Shown piece after piece: positions 1 to 8,706 of a DNA stretch of 46,267 nucleotides. The stretch lies in the NCBI GenBank assembly GCA_900541195.1, contig UQIY01000012.1:1-46267 (forward strand), given 5' to 3'. A program made the position numbers and the translations under genes. Source of the DNA: an uncultured Collinsella sp. GTDB lineage: Bacteria; Actinomycetota; Coriobacteriia; Coriobacteriales; Coriobacteriaceae. How positions within the stretch are numbered: position 1 is the stretch's first letter; each line of letters begins with the position of its first letter. Below the pieces are notes generated by a model. That model was not told the DNA's origin, made no database searches, and saw only the letters and a program-made list of their open reading frames with translations.

Positions 1-20
1 GAGATGTGTATAAGAGACAG
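1..20. other. Sequencing adapter remnant (Nextera mosaic end)
   Basis: Bases 2-20 are exactly the 19-base Tn5/Nextera mosaic end, and the extra G at base 1 matches the read-2 adapter arm. Genomic sequence therefore begins at about base 21. Any open frame entering from the left edge (for instance peptides beginning MYKRQ) is an artefact of this sequence. Confidence 0.97.
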
Positions 21-506
21 CTGCTGCTGCGGGGCAGCAAACTGCTGCTGGCCGGCGCGCGGGGCGCTGGCGGCACGGCTTGCCGCGGAGTTGTTCTGGC
101 CCAGGCCGTTTTGATAGGCGCGCTCTTCTTCGTACAGGCGGCCGAGCGTGGGGGCATCGACGTTCTCGGCAAAGACCGAGAACTTGCCGGCGCGCAGCTG
201 CGGATCGATCATAAAGCGCACGAGGGGCTCGCCGACAAAGACATAGCGGCGCTTTTCGGCCTGCGCCTTCACAAACTCGCGGACCTCGCGCGAAAGCTCG
301 GGGTAGAACGGGGCGAGCATGGGATCGTCGTCGGCGGCGATAAGGATGGTATAGAGTGCCGGCGCCGTGTTGACGCCGTTAATCACCAGAGTCTGATCCT
401 CCATGTCGCGAGCGGCCTGCTTGGCAAGCTTCTTAAAGGAGAACGGGGCACGGGTGGCACCGAAGATGCCGGCCACGTGGTCCTCGAAGATGTTCAGGAA
501 GTTCAC
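21..506 (-). CDS. FhaA-type DUF3662 domain protein, partial (cut by contig end)
   Basis: Reading leftward from a GTG at 506, the frame is open for about 160 codons until it meets the adapter. It begins VNFLNIFEDHVAGIFG and continues through a VGEPLVRFMIDPQLRAGKFS segment, typical of the N-terminal DUF3662 domain of FhaA proteins that accompany serine/threonine kinases in Actinobacteria. After about residue 130 it becomes Ala/Gln-rich, the expected linker to a C-terminal FHA domain, which lies outside the window. A GGAG sits about 10 bases before the GTG. The start overlaps the stop of the upstream kinase by four bases (503-506), so the two are probably translationally coupled. The known role of the family is to bind phosphothreonine on proteins of cell division and envelope synthesis; function here is inferred. 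Confidence 0.8.
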
Positions 507-2362
507 GAAAGATCACTCTCCGTATAGGTTCTTTGGTATCCGAGCAAATATAGGCATATCCCAACGATTATAGAGGATAGGGTTCCCGCAACCGCCGCCT
601 TGGCGACGACCGCGGCTGCAAGGCTGGCAATTTCCATATGGTGTGCAAGACAGGACGCCGCTGCGCAGCCGATGCCGGTGACAGCGATTGCGGCGATTGC
701 GGCAAGGTTTGAGCCCTGATTGGCACGCTTGGCATGGGCATTGAGCAGCGCAGATGACGCCGCGGCAGTTGCCGCGACCAGCACAAAGGCAGCCCAAAGG
801 AGCGGGTCTCCCAGCGCTGCGGCAACGTTACCGAGCCCCAGTACGCCTCCGGCTGAAAGCGCGACCGTGGCCAGACGGGCAAAAAGCGCGCCCATGCCCG
901 TTGCCGCGGCGGCGCTTGCCGGGCCGAGCCAAAATGACGCGACGCCGGCGGCGACCCCAGCTGCCAGGAAGGTATTGCCGGTCAGACAGCCAAGCGCGAG
1001 TGCACAGGTGAGCGTGGCGCTCGCGGCAGTCTCGGTGCGACCCCAGGCGATCCACCAACCGGACATGGCGGCGGCAAAGATCACCGCGACGGGCAGCATC
1101 GACAGGATGCCCTGTGCCTGCATGGTGGCGTTGGCCATGAGCACCAAAAAGCCCACAGCCGAGATGGCCGAGCCAATCTGGGGGGCCAGGCCAGCCGCCG
1201 CTCCGATTGCGATAGCCGCAATGACCAGGCCGGGAAGCGCCGCGACCCCGGCCGTTTGCATCAGCAAAAAGCTAAAGGTGCCGCACGTTAGCGCCGAGAT
1301 AGTGCGCATGGTGTAGTCGCGCGCATGGCTCCAGCGCGTGCCTGCCCAGCCGAGTGCGGGGTCGACCTCGATGGCGTCGTCCTCGTAGTGCGACGGCTCG
1401 ATATCGTCGAGCTCCTGCTCGTCATCCGAAAGTTCGCCAACCATTTGCTCCAGGCTGCGACGGCCTTCGCGCACGCTGCCCAGACCGGCAAGGAGCTGGT
1501 CGCAAAATGTCTCGACGCTGCTGGGGCGGTCCTGCGGCATGGGGGAGAGCGCGCTCATGAGCGCGGCCTCGGCTCCCGGGGGAAAGTGTGGTATCAGCTC
1601 GCTGGGATAGGTGGCGCCGCCGATGATGCGGTCGAGCGAGTCGGCGGGCGTGGCCGCCATAAAGGGAGCGCTGCCGCACAGGCCCTCATAGATTACACAG
1701 GCGAGGGCAAAGACATCGGCGCGCTCATCGACCGTGCCGGTCTCGATATCGAGCTGCTCGGGCGGCATGTAGCCGATGGTGCCGCCGCGCGAGCCGCCAA
1801 AGCCACCGGCGGACGACAGTCGCGCCATGCCAAAGTCGGTGAGCTTTACATTGCCCGAGTGGTCGATGAGCACGTTGGCGGGCTTAATGTCCAGGTGGAG
1901 TACGCCATTACTATGGGCGAAGGTGAGCGCCTGGCCTAGGGCATCGGCAATGGCCGCGGCCTCGTCAAAGGTAAGTGAGTGACCGTCCACGCGGTGCAAA
2001 AACTCGGCCAGCGACATGCCATCGACATATTCCATAACTAGGTAGGCATAGGCTGTGTCGTGCGTAAAGTCGATGACCTGCACGATGTTGGGATGTTGAA
2101 GCATGGCGGCAGTGTGCGCCTCGCGCAGGACATCCATGATGTCGCTGGCGGGCATGCCGACACCGTTAATAAGGGGGATGCGCTTAATGGCGACGCGGCG
2201 GCGCAGGTGCGTGTCGCGGCAGATCTCGATGGAGCCAAAACCGCCGGTCGCAAGTGTCTCGAGCGGCTGGTACCGCTTGAGCAGCTCGCGAGAGCTGGTG
2301 CCCTCCAAAGGAACGTCCGGCGAGAACCGGGCGGTATGTTGCGAGAAAAGCGGCATGGCCAA
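503..2362 (-). CDS. Membrane serine/threonine protein kinase (Hanks type)
   Basis: The 619-residue product has an N-terminal kinase domain: glycine loop TGGFG near residues 39-43, catalytic Lys60 in VAIKRI, catalytic loop HLDIKPANVL at 156-165, DFG at 176-178 and an MPPEQ activation segment near 199. The usual HRD reads HLD, a common variant. From about residue 350 to 610 there are many Ala/Gly/Leu-rich hydrophobic stretches, so the kinase is anchored by a multi-pass membrane region rather than by the single helix plus PASTA repeats of PknB. Its 3' end overlaps the start of the FhaA-type gene, a classical kinase/substrate-adaptor pairing. Likely cytoplasmic kinase domain signalling from the membrane; the ligand and targets cannot be read from the sequence. 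Confidence 0.9.
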   Translation of the reverse strand: MAMPLFSQHTARFSPDVPLEGTSSRELLKRYQPLETLATGGFGSIEICRDTHLRRRVAIKRIPLINGVGMPASDIMDVLREAHTAAMLQHPNIVQVIDFTHDTAYAYLVMEYVDGMSLAEFLHRVDGHSLTFDEAAAIADALGQALTFAHSNGVLHLDIKPANVLIDHSGNVKLTDFGMARLSSAGGFGGSRGGTIGYMPPEQLDIETGTVDERADVFALACVIYEGLCGSAPFMAATPADSLDRIIGGATYPSELIPHFPPGAEAALMSALSPMPQDRPSSVETFCDQLLAGLGSVREGRRSLEQMVGELSDDEQELDDIEPSHYEDDAIEVDPALGWAGTRWSHARDYTMRTISALTCGTFSFLLMQTAGVAALPGLVIAAIAIGAAAGLAPQIGSAISAVGFLVLMANATMQAQGILSMLPVAVIFAAAMSGWWIAWGRTETAASATLTCALALGCLTGNTFLAAGVAAGVASFWLGPASAAAATGMGALFARLATVALSAGGVLGLGNVAAALGDPLLWAAFVLVAATAAASSALLNAHAKRANQGSNLAAIAAIAVTGIGCAAASCLAHHMEIASLAAAVVAKAAVAGTLSSIIVGICLYLLGYQRTYTESDLS

Positions 2363-2500
2363 CCCTCGTGCGTTTAAAGTTCGTTTGCGAGCGGCGGGCG
2401 CGGGGCCGAGCCGTTCGCGGTGGCATAGATGCTGCTAGTGTAGCACGCTCGGGTGCATGGGGAGGATAGCGGGATGCGAGGCTGCCCGTCTGGCTTGGCC

Positions 2501-3217
2501 TTAGCGCTTCTTCTTGTTCTTCTTCTGCTTGCGCTGCTTGCCCTTGGTCTCCTGGGGCTTGTCGCCCTGCTTGGCCTCGGCGGCGGCCTTCTCGGCCTTC
2601 ATTTTCTTCTTCTTGGTCTCGATACGGAGTTTTTTGTTGATGCGGGCCTTGAGGAAGGGACCGAACTGCTCGGCATCGCCGCGGACGAAGGTGTCCTTGG
2701 GGATCGTCACGCCCTGGTCGGCGAACATGGCCACAAAGATGCGCTCGCCGTCGAGTACGTGGTCGAGCTTTTCAAACGGGAAGAACTGCGACTTGCCGCT
2801 CTTGCCCCAAACCATCAGGCCATCCTCGTTGGCGGCGACGCGGCGATAGCGGCCACCCATGGACTCGTCTGCCTCGACGGCGTCGATAAAGTCGCGGGCG
2901 AGGGTGTGGTGCAGGTTTTTGCTCCACCAGGCCAAAAAGGCGCCGAATACGATCAGGACGACGCCAAACTTGATCCAGTTGCCGCCGGCCACCAGCATGC
3001 CGATACCGATGAGCGCGGCAATCGCGGCGGCGACGTACAGGGAGCCGCGACGCCTGGGCGAGGCGACCAGGCGGGCGAAGTCGGTGACCAGGTCGTTTTC
3101 GTACTGGTACTCGTTGAGATACAGGATGCCGTCGTCGGCTGCGGCCTGCTCCTCGAGCGCGACCTCGACCTGGTCGGCTGCTTCGGAGGGGACGAGGTTG
3201 CTCTCTGCGTCTGCCAT
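2501..3217 (-). CDS. YcxB-like two-helix membrane protein
   Basis: This 238-residue protein has an acidic N-terminal 50 residues, two adjacent membrane helices (roughly residues 57-95, YVAAAIAALIGIGMLVAG then a second helix), and a cytoplasmic domain of about 100 residues containing MVWGKSGKSQFFPFEKLDHV, resembling the YcxB-like C-terminal domain. The last 45 residues are strongly Lys/Glu-rich and probably disordered. The family has no established function. It lies between the kinase gene and dnaX, in the same direction as the kinase but 138 bases upstream of it, and divergent from dnaX with a 115-base shared upstream region. Confidence 0.6.
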   Translation of the reverse strand: MADAESNLVPSEAADQVEVALEEQAAADDGILYLNEYQYENDLVTDFARLVASPRRRGSLYVAAAIAALIGIGMLVAGGNWIKFGVVLIVFGAFLAWWSKNLHHTLARDFIDAVEADESMGGRYRRVAANEDGLMVWGKSGKSQFFPFEKLDHVLDGERIFVAMFADQGVTIPKDTFVRGDAEQFGPFLKARINKKLRIETKKKKMKAEKAAAEAKQGDKPQETKGKQRKQKKNKKKR

Positions 3218-3332
3218 ACTCTTTGGACTCCTATCGCGGCGGGCTCGCCGTACGGGTTATTATGAATGCAGTATGCCGTGCGACCGCATGGCCGTCGCGG
3301 CAACAAGACTCAGTATACCCGGGGGAGCACCC

Positions 3333-5789
3333 ATGGAATCGTTGTACCGAAAGTATCGCCCGCTCACCTTCGACTCCGTGGTGGGCCAGCAGCATATCGT
3401 CTCGACGCTCGAGCACGCCATCACCGAGGGGCGTCTGTCCCACGCCTACCTGTTCTGCGGACCGCGCGGCACGGGCAAGACTACCATGGCGCGCATTCTG
3501 GCCAAGGCGCTGCTGTGCCGCAATGCCGAGGCGGCGCGCGCCGAGGGTGCAAGCGGCTGCATGCCCGACGGTACTTGCGAGGAGTGCGAGCTCATCGCCG
3601 AGGGCAACCACCCGGATGTCTACGAGCTCGATGCCGCAAGCCGTACCGGCGTGGACAACGTGCGCGAGGAGATCATCAACTCCGTCAACTTTGCCCCGGT
3701 GCGCGGCAAGTACAAGATCTATATCATCGACGAGGTCCACATGCTCACAACGGCGGCGTTTAACGCGCTGCTCAAGACGCTCGAGGAGCCGCCGGCACAC
3801 GTGATCTTTGTGTTGTGCACCACCGACCCGCAAAAGATTCTGGAGACCATTCTCTCGCGCTGCCAGCGCTTCGATTTCCACCGCATCGGCAACGAGGATA
3901 TCGAGCATCGCCTGTCTTACGTGTGCGAGCAGGAGGGCTTCGATTACGACGACGAGGCGCTGGCCATCGTGGCGCGCCATGCCAAGGGCGGCATGCGCGA
4001 CGCGCTCTCCACGCTGGAGCAGCTGAGCGTTTTTGGCAACGGCGCCGTGCATGCGGACGATGCCCGCTCGCTTTTGGGCGAGGTTTCGGACCAGATCCTG
4101 GGCGAGTTTGCCCGCGCCATTGCCGATCGCGATGTTGCCGAGCTCTATGGACTGATTCGTGCGCAGGTCGAGGAGGGCAATGACCTGCTTGAGCTGACGC
4201 GCGACCTGGTGGCGCATGTGCGTGACGTGTATGTTGCCTGCGTTGCCGGTGCCCGTGCCGAGCTGTTTGAGGGCGGCTCGGAGCAGGCCGAGGCGCTTGC
4301 TGCCGAGGCTGCTGCCTTTGGCGAGCATCCTGCCGACCGCCTGGCCCGCGTGCTGACGGTGCTCGACGATGCCGCGTTGGAGATGAGGGGCGCTAGCGAC
4401 GTGCGCCTGGTGCTCGAGATCGCCTGCACGCGCCTGGCACGTCCCGAGGCCGATCTGACCATTGAGGCCCTGGCCGAGCGCGTGGCACGCCTGGAGGCCA
4501 TGGTTGCCAACGGCGCCGTGCCGGCGAGCGTGGCTGCTGCTCAGGCCGCCGCGCCTGCCGCATCCGTATCCGCTGCTGTCCAGCAGCCGACGCTGATCTC
4601 GGGTGCCCGAGCCGCTACTCCTGCGGCATCCGCTGCCCCTGCTGCTACGTCCGCGCATCAGGGTGGCATGCCTTGGGACCGCGGCGCTGCTGTTCCGGCT
4701 GCCCAGCCTGCTCCCCGTTCTGCGTCCGTGTCAGCCTCCAAGCCTGCAGCGCCTGCGCCTCAGCCCGTTGCGGCCCCCGCGCCTGTCACCGCTCCGGCAC
4801 CTAAGCCCCAGTCCAACAATGCCGCCCAGGTTGCCGCCGCCGGTGCTGCCGAGACGCCCGCGGTCGAGGATGCCGGAGAGCTGCAGCGCAAATGGACCGA
4901 GGTTGTCGAGCGTGTCAAGGCACGTCAGGCCTCCTATGCAGGGCTTTTGCTCAACGCCCGCGCCACGGCCGACGACGGCTCCAAGCTCACGGTCTCGTTC
5001 CCCGCGGGTTCGACTTTTGCCATTAAGATGCTCGGTCGCGCCGATACGCAGTCGGTGGTCCTGCCGACAGTCTGCGCGGTCTTCGGTCGTCGTACCGTCG
5101 ACTATGTCCTGGATGGGGGTGGCACGCCGGCTCCTCAACATGAGGAGCATTCTCCATCTGCACGGGCTGCGGCATCTGCGGACCCGCAACCCGTGTCCTC
5201 GGCGGCCCCTGCATCCTCGGGCGCCAGCGCGACGCAGCAGCAAGCGGCGCCGGTAGCGGCATCGACCCCGTCGGCGCCTGAGTCCGCGGCGCCCAAACCG
5301 GCTGCTCCGACACCTGCGCCCAAGCCCATCTCGCCCGCGCCCAAGTCGTCTGACCTGGGCAAAGCCCCCTGGCTACGCTCCGACAACCCCGCCGGTACTC
5401 CTGCCACGGGTAAGCTTCCGACCGAGCCCGCACCCCGTGCGCCCGAGCGCGCGTCCGCTCCCAAGACTCAGCCGTCTGCGCAGGCTGCGCCGTGGGAATC
5501 CGAGCAGGTTCCCTACGACGATGCCATGGTCGGCGGTTTTGCTGCCGATGCTGGTGGGGACGATCTGCCTCCGTTCGACGTGCCGGGTGCGGCGTCCGCG
5601 CCCAAGTCCGCTGCAACTGCCCCCAAAGAGGAGGACGCTCCTGCAGCCCCCTGGGAGTCCAACCCCGGTGCGGGCAGCCCCTTCGGCCATCAGGGCGCAG
5701 CCCCGAGCATCCCGCAGACCGAGGACGAGGCCAAAGCCCTCATCCGCAGCGTCTTCGGTCAGTCCACCATCTTCAAGCCGGTGGAGTAA
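3333..5789 (+). CDS. dnaX: DNA polymerase III subunit gamma/tau
   Basis: The 818-residue clamp-loader ATPase begins MESLYRKYRP. It carries Walker A GPRGTGKTT (43-51), four zinc-binding cysteines (62, 76, 82, 85), Walker B IIDEVHM (131-137) and the sensor-1 strand LCTTDPQ (161-167). The ATG at 3333 is chosen over the longer open frame starting at 2859 because a GGGGGAG Shine-Dalgarno lies five bases upstream and family homology starts there. From about residue 395 to the end most of the protein is a very long Ala/Pro-rich linker interrupted by a conserved block near 515-590 (ELQRKWTEVVERVKARQ). That makes it considerably longer than the 643-residue E. coli tau. No obvious tau/gamma frameshift heptamer was seen. 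It loads the sliding clamp at the replication fork; ybaB and recR follow at 6.6 kb. Confidence 0.96.
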   Translation: MESLYRKYRPLTFDSVVGQQHIVSTLEHAITEGRLSHAYLFCGPRGTGKTTMARILAKALLCRNAEAARAEGASGCMPDGTCEECELIAEGNHPDVYELDAASRTGVDNVREEIINSVNFAPVRGKYKIYIIDEVHMLTTAAFNALLKTLEEPPAHVIFVLCTTDPQKILETILSRCQRFDFHRIGNEDIEHRLSYVCEQEGFDYDDEALAIVARHAKGGMRDALSTLEQLSVFGNGAVHADDARSLLGEVSDQILGEFARAIADRDVAELYGLIRAQVEEGNDLLELTRDLVAHVRDVYVACVAGARAELFEGGSEQAEALAAEAAAFGEHPADRLARVLTVLDDAALEMRGASDVRLVLEIACTRLARPEADLTIEALAERVARLEAMVANGAVPASVAAAQAAAPAASVSAAVQQPTLISGARAATPAASAAPAATSAHQGGMPWDRGAAVPAAQPAPRSASVSASKPAAPAPQPVAAPAPVTAPAPKPQSNNAAQVAAAGAAETPAVEDAGELQRKWTEVVERVKARQASYAGLLLNARATADDGSKLTVSFPAGSTFAIKMLGRADTQSVVLPTVCAVFGRRTVDYVLDGGGTPAPQHEEHSPSARAAASADPQPVSSAAPASSGASATQQQAAPVAASTPSAPESAAPKPAAPTPAPKPISPAPKSSDLGKAPWLRSDNPAGTPATGKLPTEPAPRAPERASAPKTQPSAQAAPWESEQVPYDDAMVGGFAADAGGDDLPPFDVPGAASAPKSAATAPKEEDAPAAPWESNPGAGSPFGHQGAAPSIPQTEDEAKALIRSVFGQSTIFKPVE

Positions 5790-5810
5790 CCGTGCGGGCG
5801 GGTACGCTGC

Positions 5811-6284
5811 TCAAGAATAGATCTCTTTGCCCGGGCGCATCTGTATTTCGGACATGTGCAACGTGGTACCGCGTATATCGCATTCGAGCAGACAAGTGCG
5901 TGACGGTCGGCCTAGGATGCTGATGTCGATACGATACGTCGCATGGCTGTCCGTGTATTCGACTTGCTCGGCGTTGACGGTTGCTCCAATTGTCAATAAA
6001 GAGCCCGGTTCGGCATCGACAATCTTGAAGTCCTTTATCTTGACCTTGAACTCTTGATAGAGGGACGGGCTGTTGTAGTAAATGGTTCGAGTTCCGTCGG
6101 TGCACTCATCGGTCGCTTCCCATTTGACGACGGGCTGGTCCGAGCTGGCTATCAGTAGTTCTGCTCCAAAGGCTATAGCATGGGTGATGATAACCAGCAA
6201 TGCCCAGCCGACAAAGAGATAGAGAACCACATATGCAACGGGGTGTTTTGAGCGGATGTTTTGGAGCACGTCGGGGGCATTCAT
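5811..6284 (-). CDS. Unknown small membrane-anchored protein
   Basis: The 157-residue product starts with a short cytoplasmic segment and one hydrophobic helix (about residues 17-47, YVVLYLFVGWALLVIITHAI), followed by an extracytoplasmic beta-rich domain of about 110 residues with three cysteines (Cys62 plus two close together near the C-terminus, CLLEC). I do not recognise the family. The start is supported by GGAGG six bases upstream. The gene is convergent with dnaX, ending 21 bases from it, and is less GC-rich than its neighbours, suggesting a late insertion into the dnaX-ybaB-recR cluster. Confidence 0.6.
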   Translation of the reverse strand: MNAPDVLQNIRSKHPVAYVVLYLFVGWALLVIITHAIAFGAELLIASSDQPVVKWEATDECTDGTRTIYYNSPSLYQEFKVKIKDFKIVDAEPGSLLTIGATVNAEQVEYTDSHATYRIDISILGRPSRTCLLECDIRGTTLHMSEIQMRPGKEIYS

Positions 6285-6624
6285 GGGGCACCTCCAAATT
6301 GCTATCTATGGCAATCAAATTATACCCTGCCGCCATGTGCGCCGCCTCGAGTAGTGGCTCGGCATTTAGCCATTTAGTGGGACGCATAAAATGTCGGATT
6401 CCGGCTCTACAAGATTTAGCTTTCAATATTATGCAGATGCGAATTATTCAACTTTGCATAATCTTTGGGTGCGGCTTGCACTCCAGGACATGTATATCGA
6501 CTGAGGTAACACGTCCGCCCCGCTTGCTTGCCCCGCGCCGTGGTACGATTTTTGAGTTTGAAAGTCCCGCCGTGCTCCGGCTGCCCTTGCAGCTTGTCGC
6601 GCGGCCGCACGTAAAGGAGCCATT
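6285..6624. other. Intergenic region upstream of ybaB with spaced inverted repeat
   Basis: This AT-rich 340-base stretch separates a leftward gene from ybaB. It contains an inverted pair ATTATGCA (6428-6435) and TGCATAAT (6455-6462) separated by 19 bases, which could be an operator or overlapping promoters. I looked for an SRP RNA, often found near dnaX, and did not find its conserved loop. No convincing gene is visible. Confidence 0.4.
6541..6549 (+). promoter_or_regulatory. Possible extended -10 promoter for ybaB-recR
   Basis: The motif TGgTACGAT fits an extended -10 element (TGnTAnnnT), 76 bases before the ybaB start. No good -35 was found at the expected distance, so this is only a candidate. 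Confidence 0.3.
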
Positions 6625-6945
6625 ATGGCCGGTATGAACATGCAGCAGATGATGAAGCAGGCTCGCAAGATGCAGGAGCAGCTTGCCGCCGCGCAGGAGA
6701 ACCTCAAGTCCCAGACCGTCGACGCCTCTGCCGGCGGCGGCATGGTCAAGGTGACCGTTAACGGCGAGATGGAGCTCGTCAACCTCACCATCGACCCCGA
6801 TGCCCTCGATCCCGAGGACGTCGATATGCTGCAGGACATGATCATGGCTGCCGTCAACGAGGCCGTCCGCGGCGTCAACGAGCTCGCCAACAAGCAGATG
6901 GGCGCCATCACCGGCGGCCTCAACATCCCGGGCATGCCGTTCTAA
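6625..6945 (+). CDS. ybaB: YbaB/EbfC family nucleoid-associated protein
   Basis: The 106-residue protein has the typical family layout: a Met/Gln-rich N-terminal helix (MNMQQMMKQARKMQEQL), a central beta segment with GGGMVKVTVNGEMELV, and a second helix ending in LNIPGMPF. The family forms homodimers that bind DNA and help organise the nucleoid. A strong AAGGAG precedes the ATG by six bases. It lies immediately before recR, with which it is almost universally paired, and downstream of dnaX, the conserved order in many bacteria. Confidence 0.95.
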   Translation: MAGMNMQQMMKQARKMQEQLAAAQENLKSQTVDASAGGGMVKVTVNGEMELVNLTIDPDALDPEDVDMLQDMIMAAVNEAVRGVNELANKQMGAITGGLNIPGMPF

Positions 6946-6958
6946 GACACGCATATAT

Positions 6959-7555
6959 ATGAGTGCGAATCACAGTCTGCAAAAACTGCTCGATGAGCTG
7001 GGCCGTCTGCCGGGCATTGGTCCCAAGTCGGCCCAGCGCATCGCCTATTACCTGCTCGAGGCCGATGCCGAGGAGGCCCGCCGCCTGGCCGAGGCCATCC
7101 TGGAGGTCAAGCAGGAGGTCCACTTTTGCAGTCGTTGCTTTAACTACGCCACGGCCGATGAGTGCTCCATCTGCCAGGACCCGATGCGCGACACCACTCG
7201 CATTTGCGTTGTGGGCGAGCCGCGCGACGTCCAGGCGATCGAGCGCACGGGCAGCTACCACGGCCTCTACCACGTATTGGGCGGTGTGATCAGCCCCATG
7301 GACAAGATTGGTCCCGAGCAGTTGCACATCCGCGAGCTGCTGGCACGCTTGGGCCACGAGGACATCCACGAGGTCATCATCGCCACCAACCCCAATATTG
7401 AGGGCGAGACCACGGCGAGCTACCTGGCCCGCACTATCAAGCCGCTGGGCGTCGAGGTATCGCGTCTGGCAAGCGGCCTTCCCGTGGGCGGCGACCTGGA
7501 GTATGCCGACGAGCTTACGCTTGGGCGCGCCATCGAGGCCCGTCGCGCGATTTAG
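6959..7555 (+). CDS. recR: Recombination mediator protein RecR
   Basis: The 198-residue protein contains an N-terminal helix-hairpin-helix (GRLPGIGPKSAQRIAYYLL), a C4 zinc finger (CSRCFNYATADECSIC), and a Toprim domain (ICVVGEPRDVQAIE, then EVIIATNPNIEGETTASYL). RecR works with RecO/RecF to load RecA at gaps and stalled forks. The start ATG lies 13 bases after the ybaB stop with no clear Shine-Dalgarno, so translation is probably coupled to ybaB. Length is normal for the family. Confidence 0.96.
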   Translation: MSANHSLQKLLDELGRLPGIGPKSAQRIAYYLLEADAEEARRLAEAILEVKQEVHFCSRCFNYATADECSICQDPMRDTTRICVVGEPRDVQAIERTGSYHGLYHVLGGVISPMDKIGPEQLHIRELLARLGHEDIHEVIIATNPNIEGETTASYLARTIKPLGVEVSRLASGLPVGGDLEYADELTLGRAIEARRAI

Positions 7556-7592
7556 GTGGCGAGCCTGCTCCTGCCGTATGTTTTCCTCGCGA

Positions 7593-7622
7593 CGCACGGG
7601 GTAGTCATAATTTCCCCGTGCG
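7593..7622 (+). terminator. Stem-loop downstream of recR
   Basis: Nine-base arms CGCACGGGG (7593-7601) and CCCCGTGCG (7614-7622) pair perfectly around a 12-base loop. No T-tract follows, so it is either a weak terminator or a processing site. The loop contains TCATAAT, a -10-like hexamer. Confidence 0.35.
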
Positions 7623-7760
7623 ACTGTGAGTTTGTTGTGCAACAAAGATGCTTCGTATCCGCTTATCGCATGGATGCTTCCGCTCGCATCCTTAATTTGC
7701 CCATTCGTTGCGCAACCTTTTGGGTACGCTGATACACTCAAATATGGATTTGAATGAATG

Positions 7761-7788
7761 CGCCGCTTCTGAGCGGCGTGTTTTTCTT
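7761..7788 (+). terminator. Rho-independent terminator / possible leader attenuator
   Basis: CGCCGC (7761-7766) pairs with GCGGCG (7773-7778) and is followed by TGTTTTTCTT. It ends directly at the GGAGGAG Shine-Dalgarno of the next gene, more than 200 bases after recR. It therefore sits in the leader of the next operon rather than right behind recR. Confidence 0.6.
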
Positions 7789-7800
7789 GGAGGAGAACGC

Positions 7801-8706
7801 ATGCGGCCCGGTGGCACTCAGACAAAGCGCGGCGCCGCGGTGCGCATGCGACGCCGACTGGGCTTGGCGCCGCGGGCGTACGCACTGCTGTCCTGCTCGC
7901 TGGTGCTGGTCATAGCTGGCGTTTCTGCCTATGGCATGACCGTGCCGTCCATGATGCAGGCGCATACCGCACGCGAACCGCGCGTGGGGCATGAGGTCAA
8001 AAGTGATCTGGGTACCACGACTGGATATGCTTGGGCAAGTGTAGTCGCGCATATTGTGTTTGGCACCGACGATGCGGATGGCGCCGAGGCCCCGGACAAC
8101 GAAGTTACGCTTGCCAATGGCAAAACCATCGTGCTCACCAACACCAAGATCATCGATCGGTTGTCCAACAATAGCGTGGCGGCAACGGTGAATAAGGTCG
8201 AGCAACAGAAGGAGCGGGATGCCCAGCAGTCCGGAAAGCCCGGTAGCTCGGATACTCCTGGCTCCGGCTCGGATTCGTCGAGTTCGGGCGGCGGCTCTGG
8301 GTCGGGTTCCTCTACCGGAGGGTCTGTAAACGGCGGCTCGACGAGCGGCAACACTGACAACGATGCAAACTCCGGTGGCCTTTCCGCTGCTGAGGAAGAG
8401 AGCATTCACAGTTGGCTTGTGACCAAGTACAACATGCTCGACGGCTATGTTTCTCGTGCCAATGACGTGGTTTCGACCTATAACTCTACGGGCGATCCCA
8501 GGCCGTGCGACAGCCTGGTCGGGGAGATGTTTGTCATTCGAGCCGAGTTCGGTCGTCAGACATTCTCGCCCCGGTCAAAGTGGTATCAGCAGTATGCCAA
8601 TCTGTGGGGCTGTTACACCAACCTATGTCAATGGGTCGGCCATTACGGCGATGATGACGTCGCGCTCGGTAACTTCAACAATAACGTGGCGGCGCTTGCC
8701 CTATGA
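7801..8706 (+). CDS. Unknown membrane-anchored protein with Ser/Gly linker
   Basis: The ATG at 7801 is preferred because GGAGGAG lies five bases upstream; the frame is open further back but over a terminator. The product (301 residues) has a basic N-terminus, one membrane helix (about residues 26-46, YALLSCSLVLVIAGVSAYGM), an extracytoplasmic segment, a long Ser/Gly-rich linker (about 145-190, with repeats of GSGSD and SSGGGSGSGSS) and a C-terminal helical domain of about 110 residues containing three cysteines. No family is recognised. Its stop overlaps the start of the next kinase gene (ATGA at 8703-8706), so it probably works with that kinase, perhaps as an extracellular sensor or a substrate; this is inference. 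Confidence 0.75.
   Translation: MRPGGTQTKRGAAVRMRRRLGLAPRAYALLSCSLVLVIAGVSAYGMTVPSMMQAHTAREPRVGHEVKSDLGTTTGYAWASVVAHIVFGTDDADGAEAPDNEVTLANGKTIVLTNTKIIDRLSNNSVAATVNKVEQQKERDAQQSGKPGSSDTPGSGSDSSSSGGGSGSGSSTGGSVNGGSTSGNTDNDANSGGLSAAEEESIHSWLVTKYNMLDGYVSRANDVVSTYNSTGDPRPCDSLVGEMFVIRAEFGRQTFSPRSKWYQQYANLWGCYTNLCQWVGHYGDDDVALGNFNNNVAALAL

Noticed and set aside
6..527. Plus-strand frame at the left edge beginning MYKRQLLL
   Set aside because: The first residues come from the sequencing adapter, and the real coding frame on the opposite strand (FhaA-type) has homology and a ribosome site.
2859..3332. N-terminal extension of dnaX by 158 codons
   Set aside because: It runs antisense through the YcxB-like gene; DnaX homology and the Shine-Dalgarno both place the start at 3333.
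6285..6624. SRP RNA (ffs) expected near dnaX/recR
   Set aside because: The conserved GGAAGG/AGCAG apical loop was not found here or in the other gaps near dnaX.
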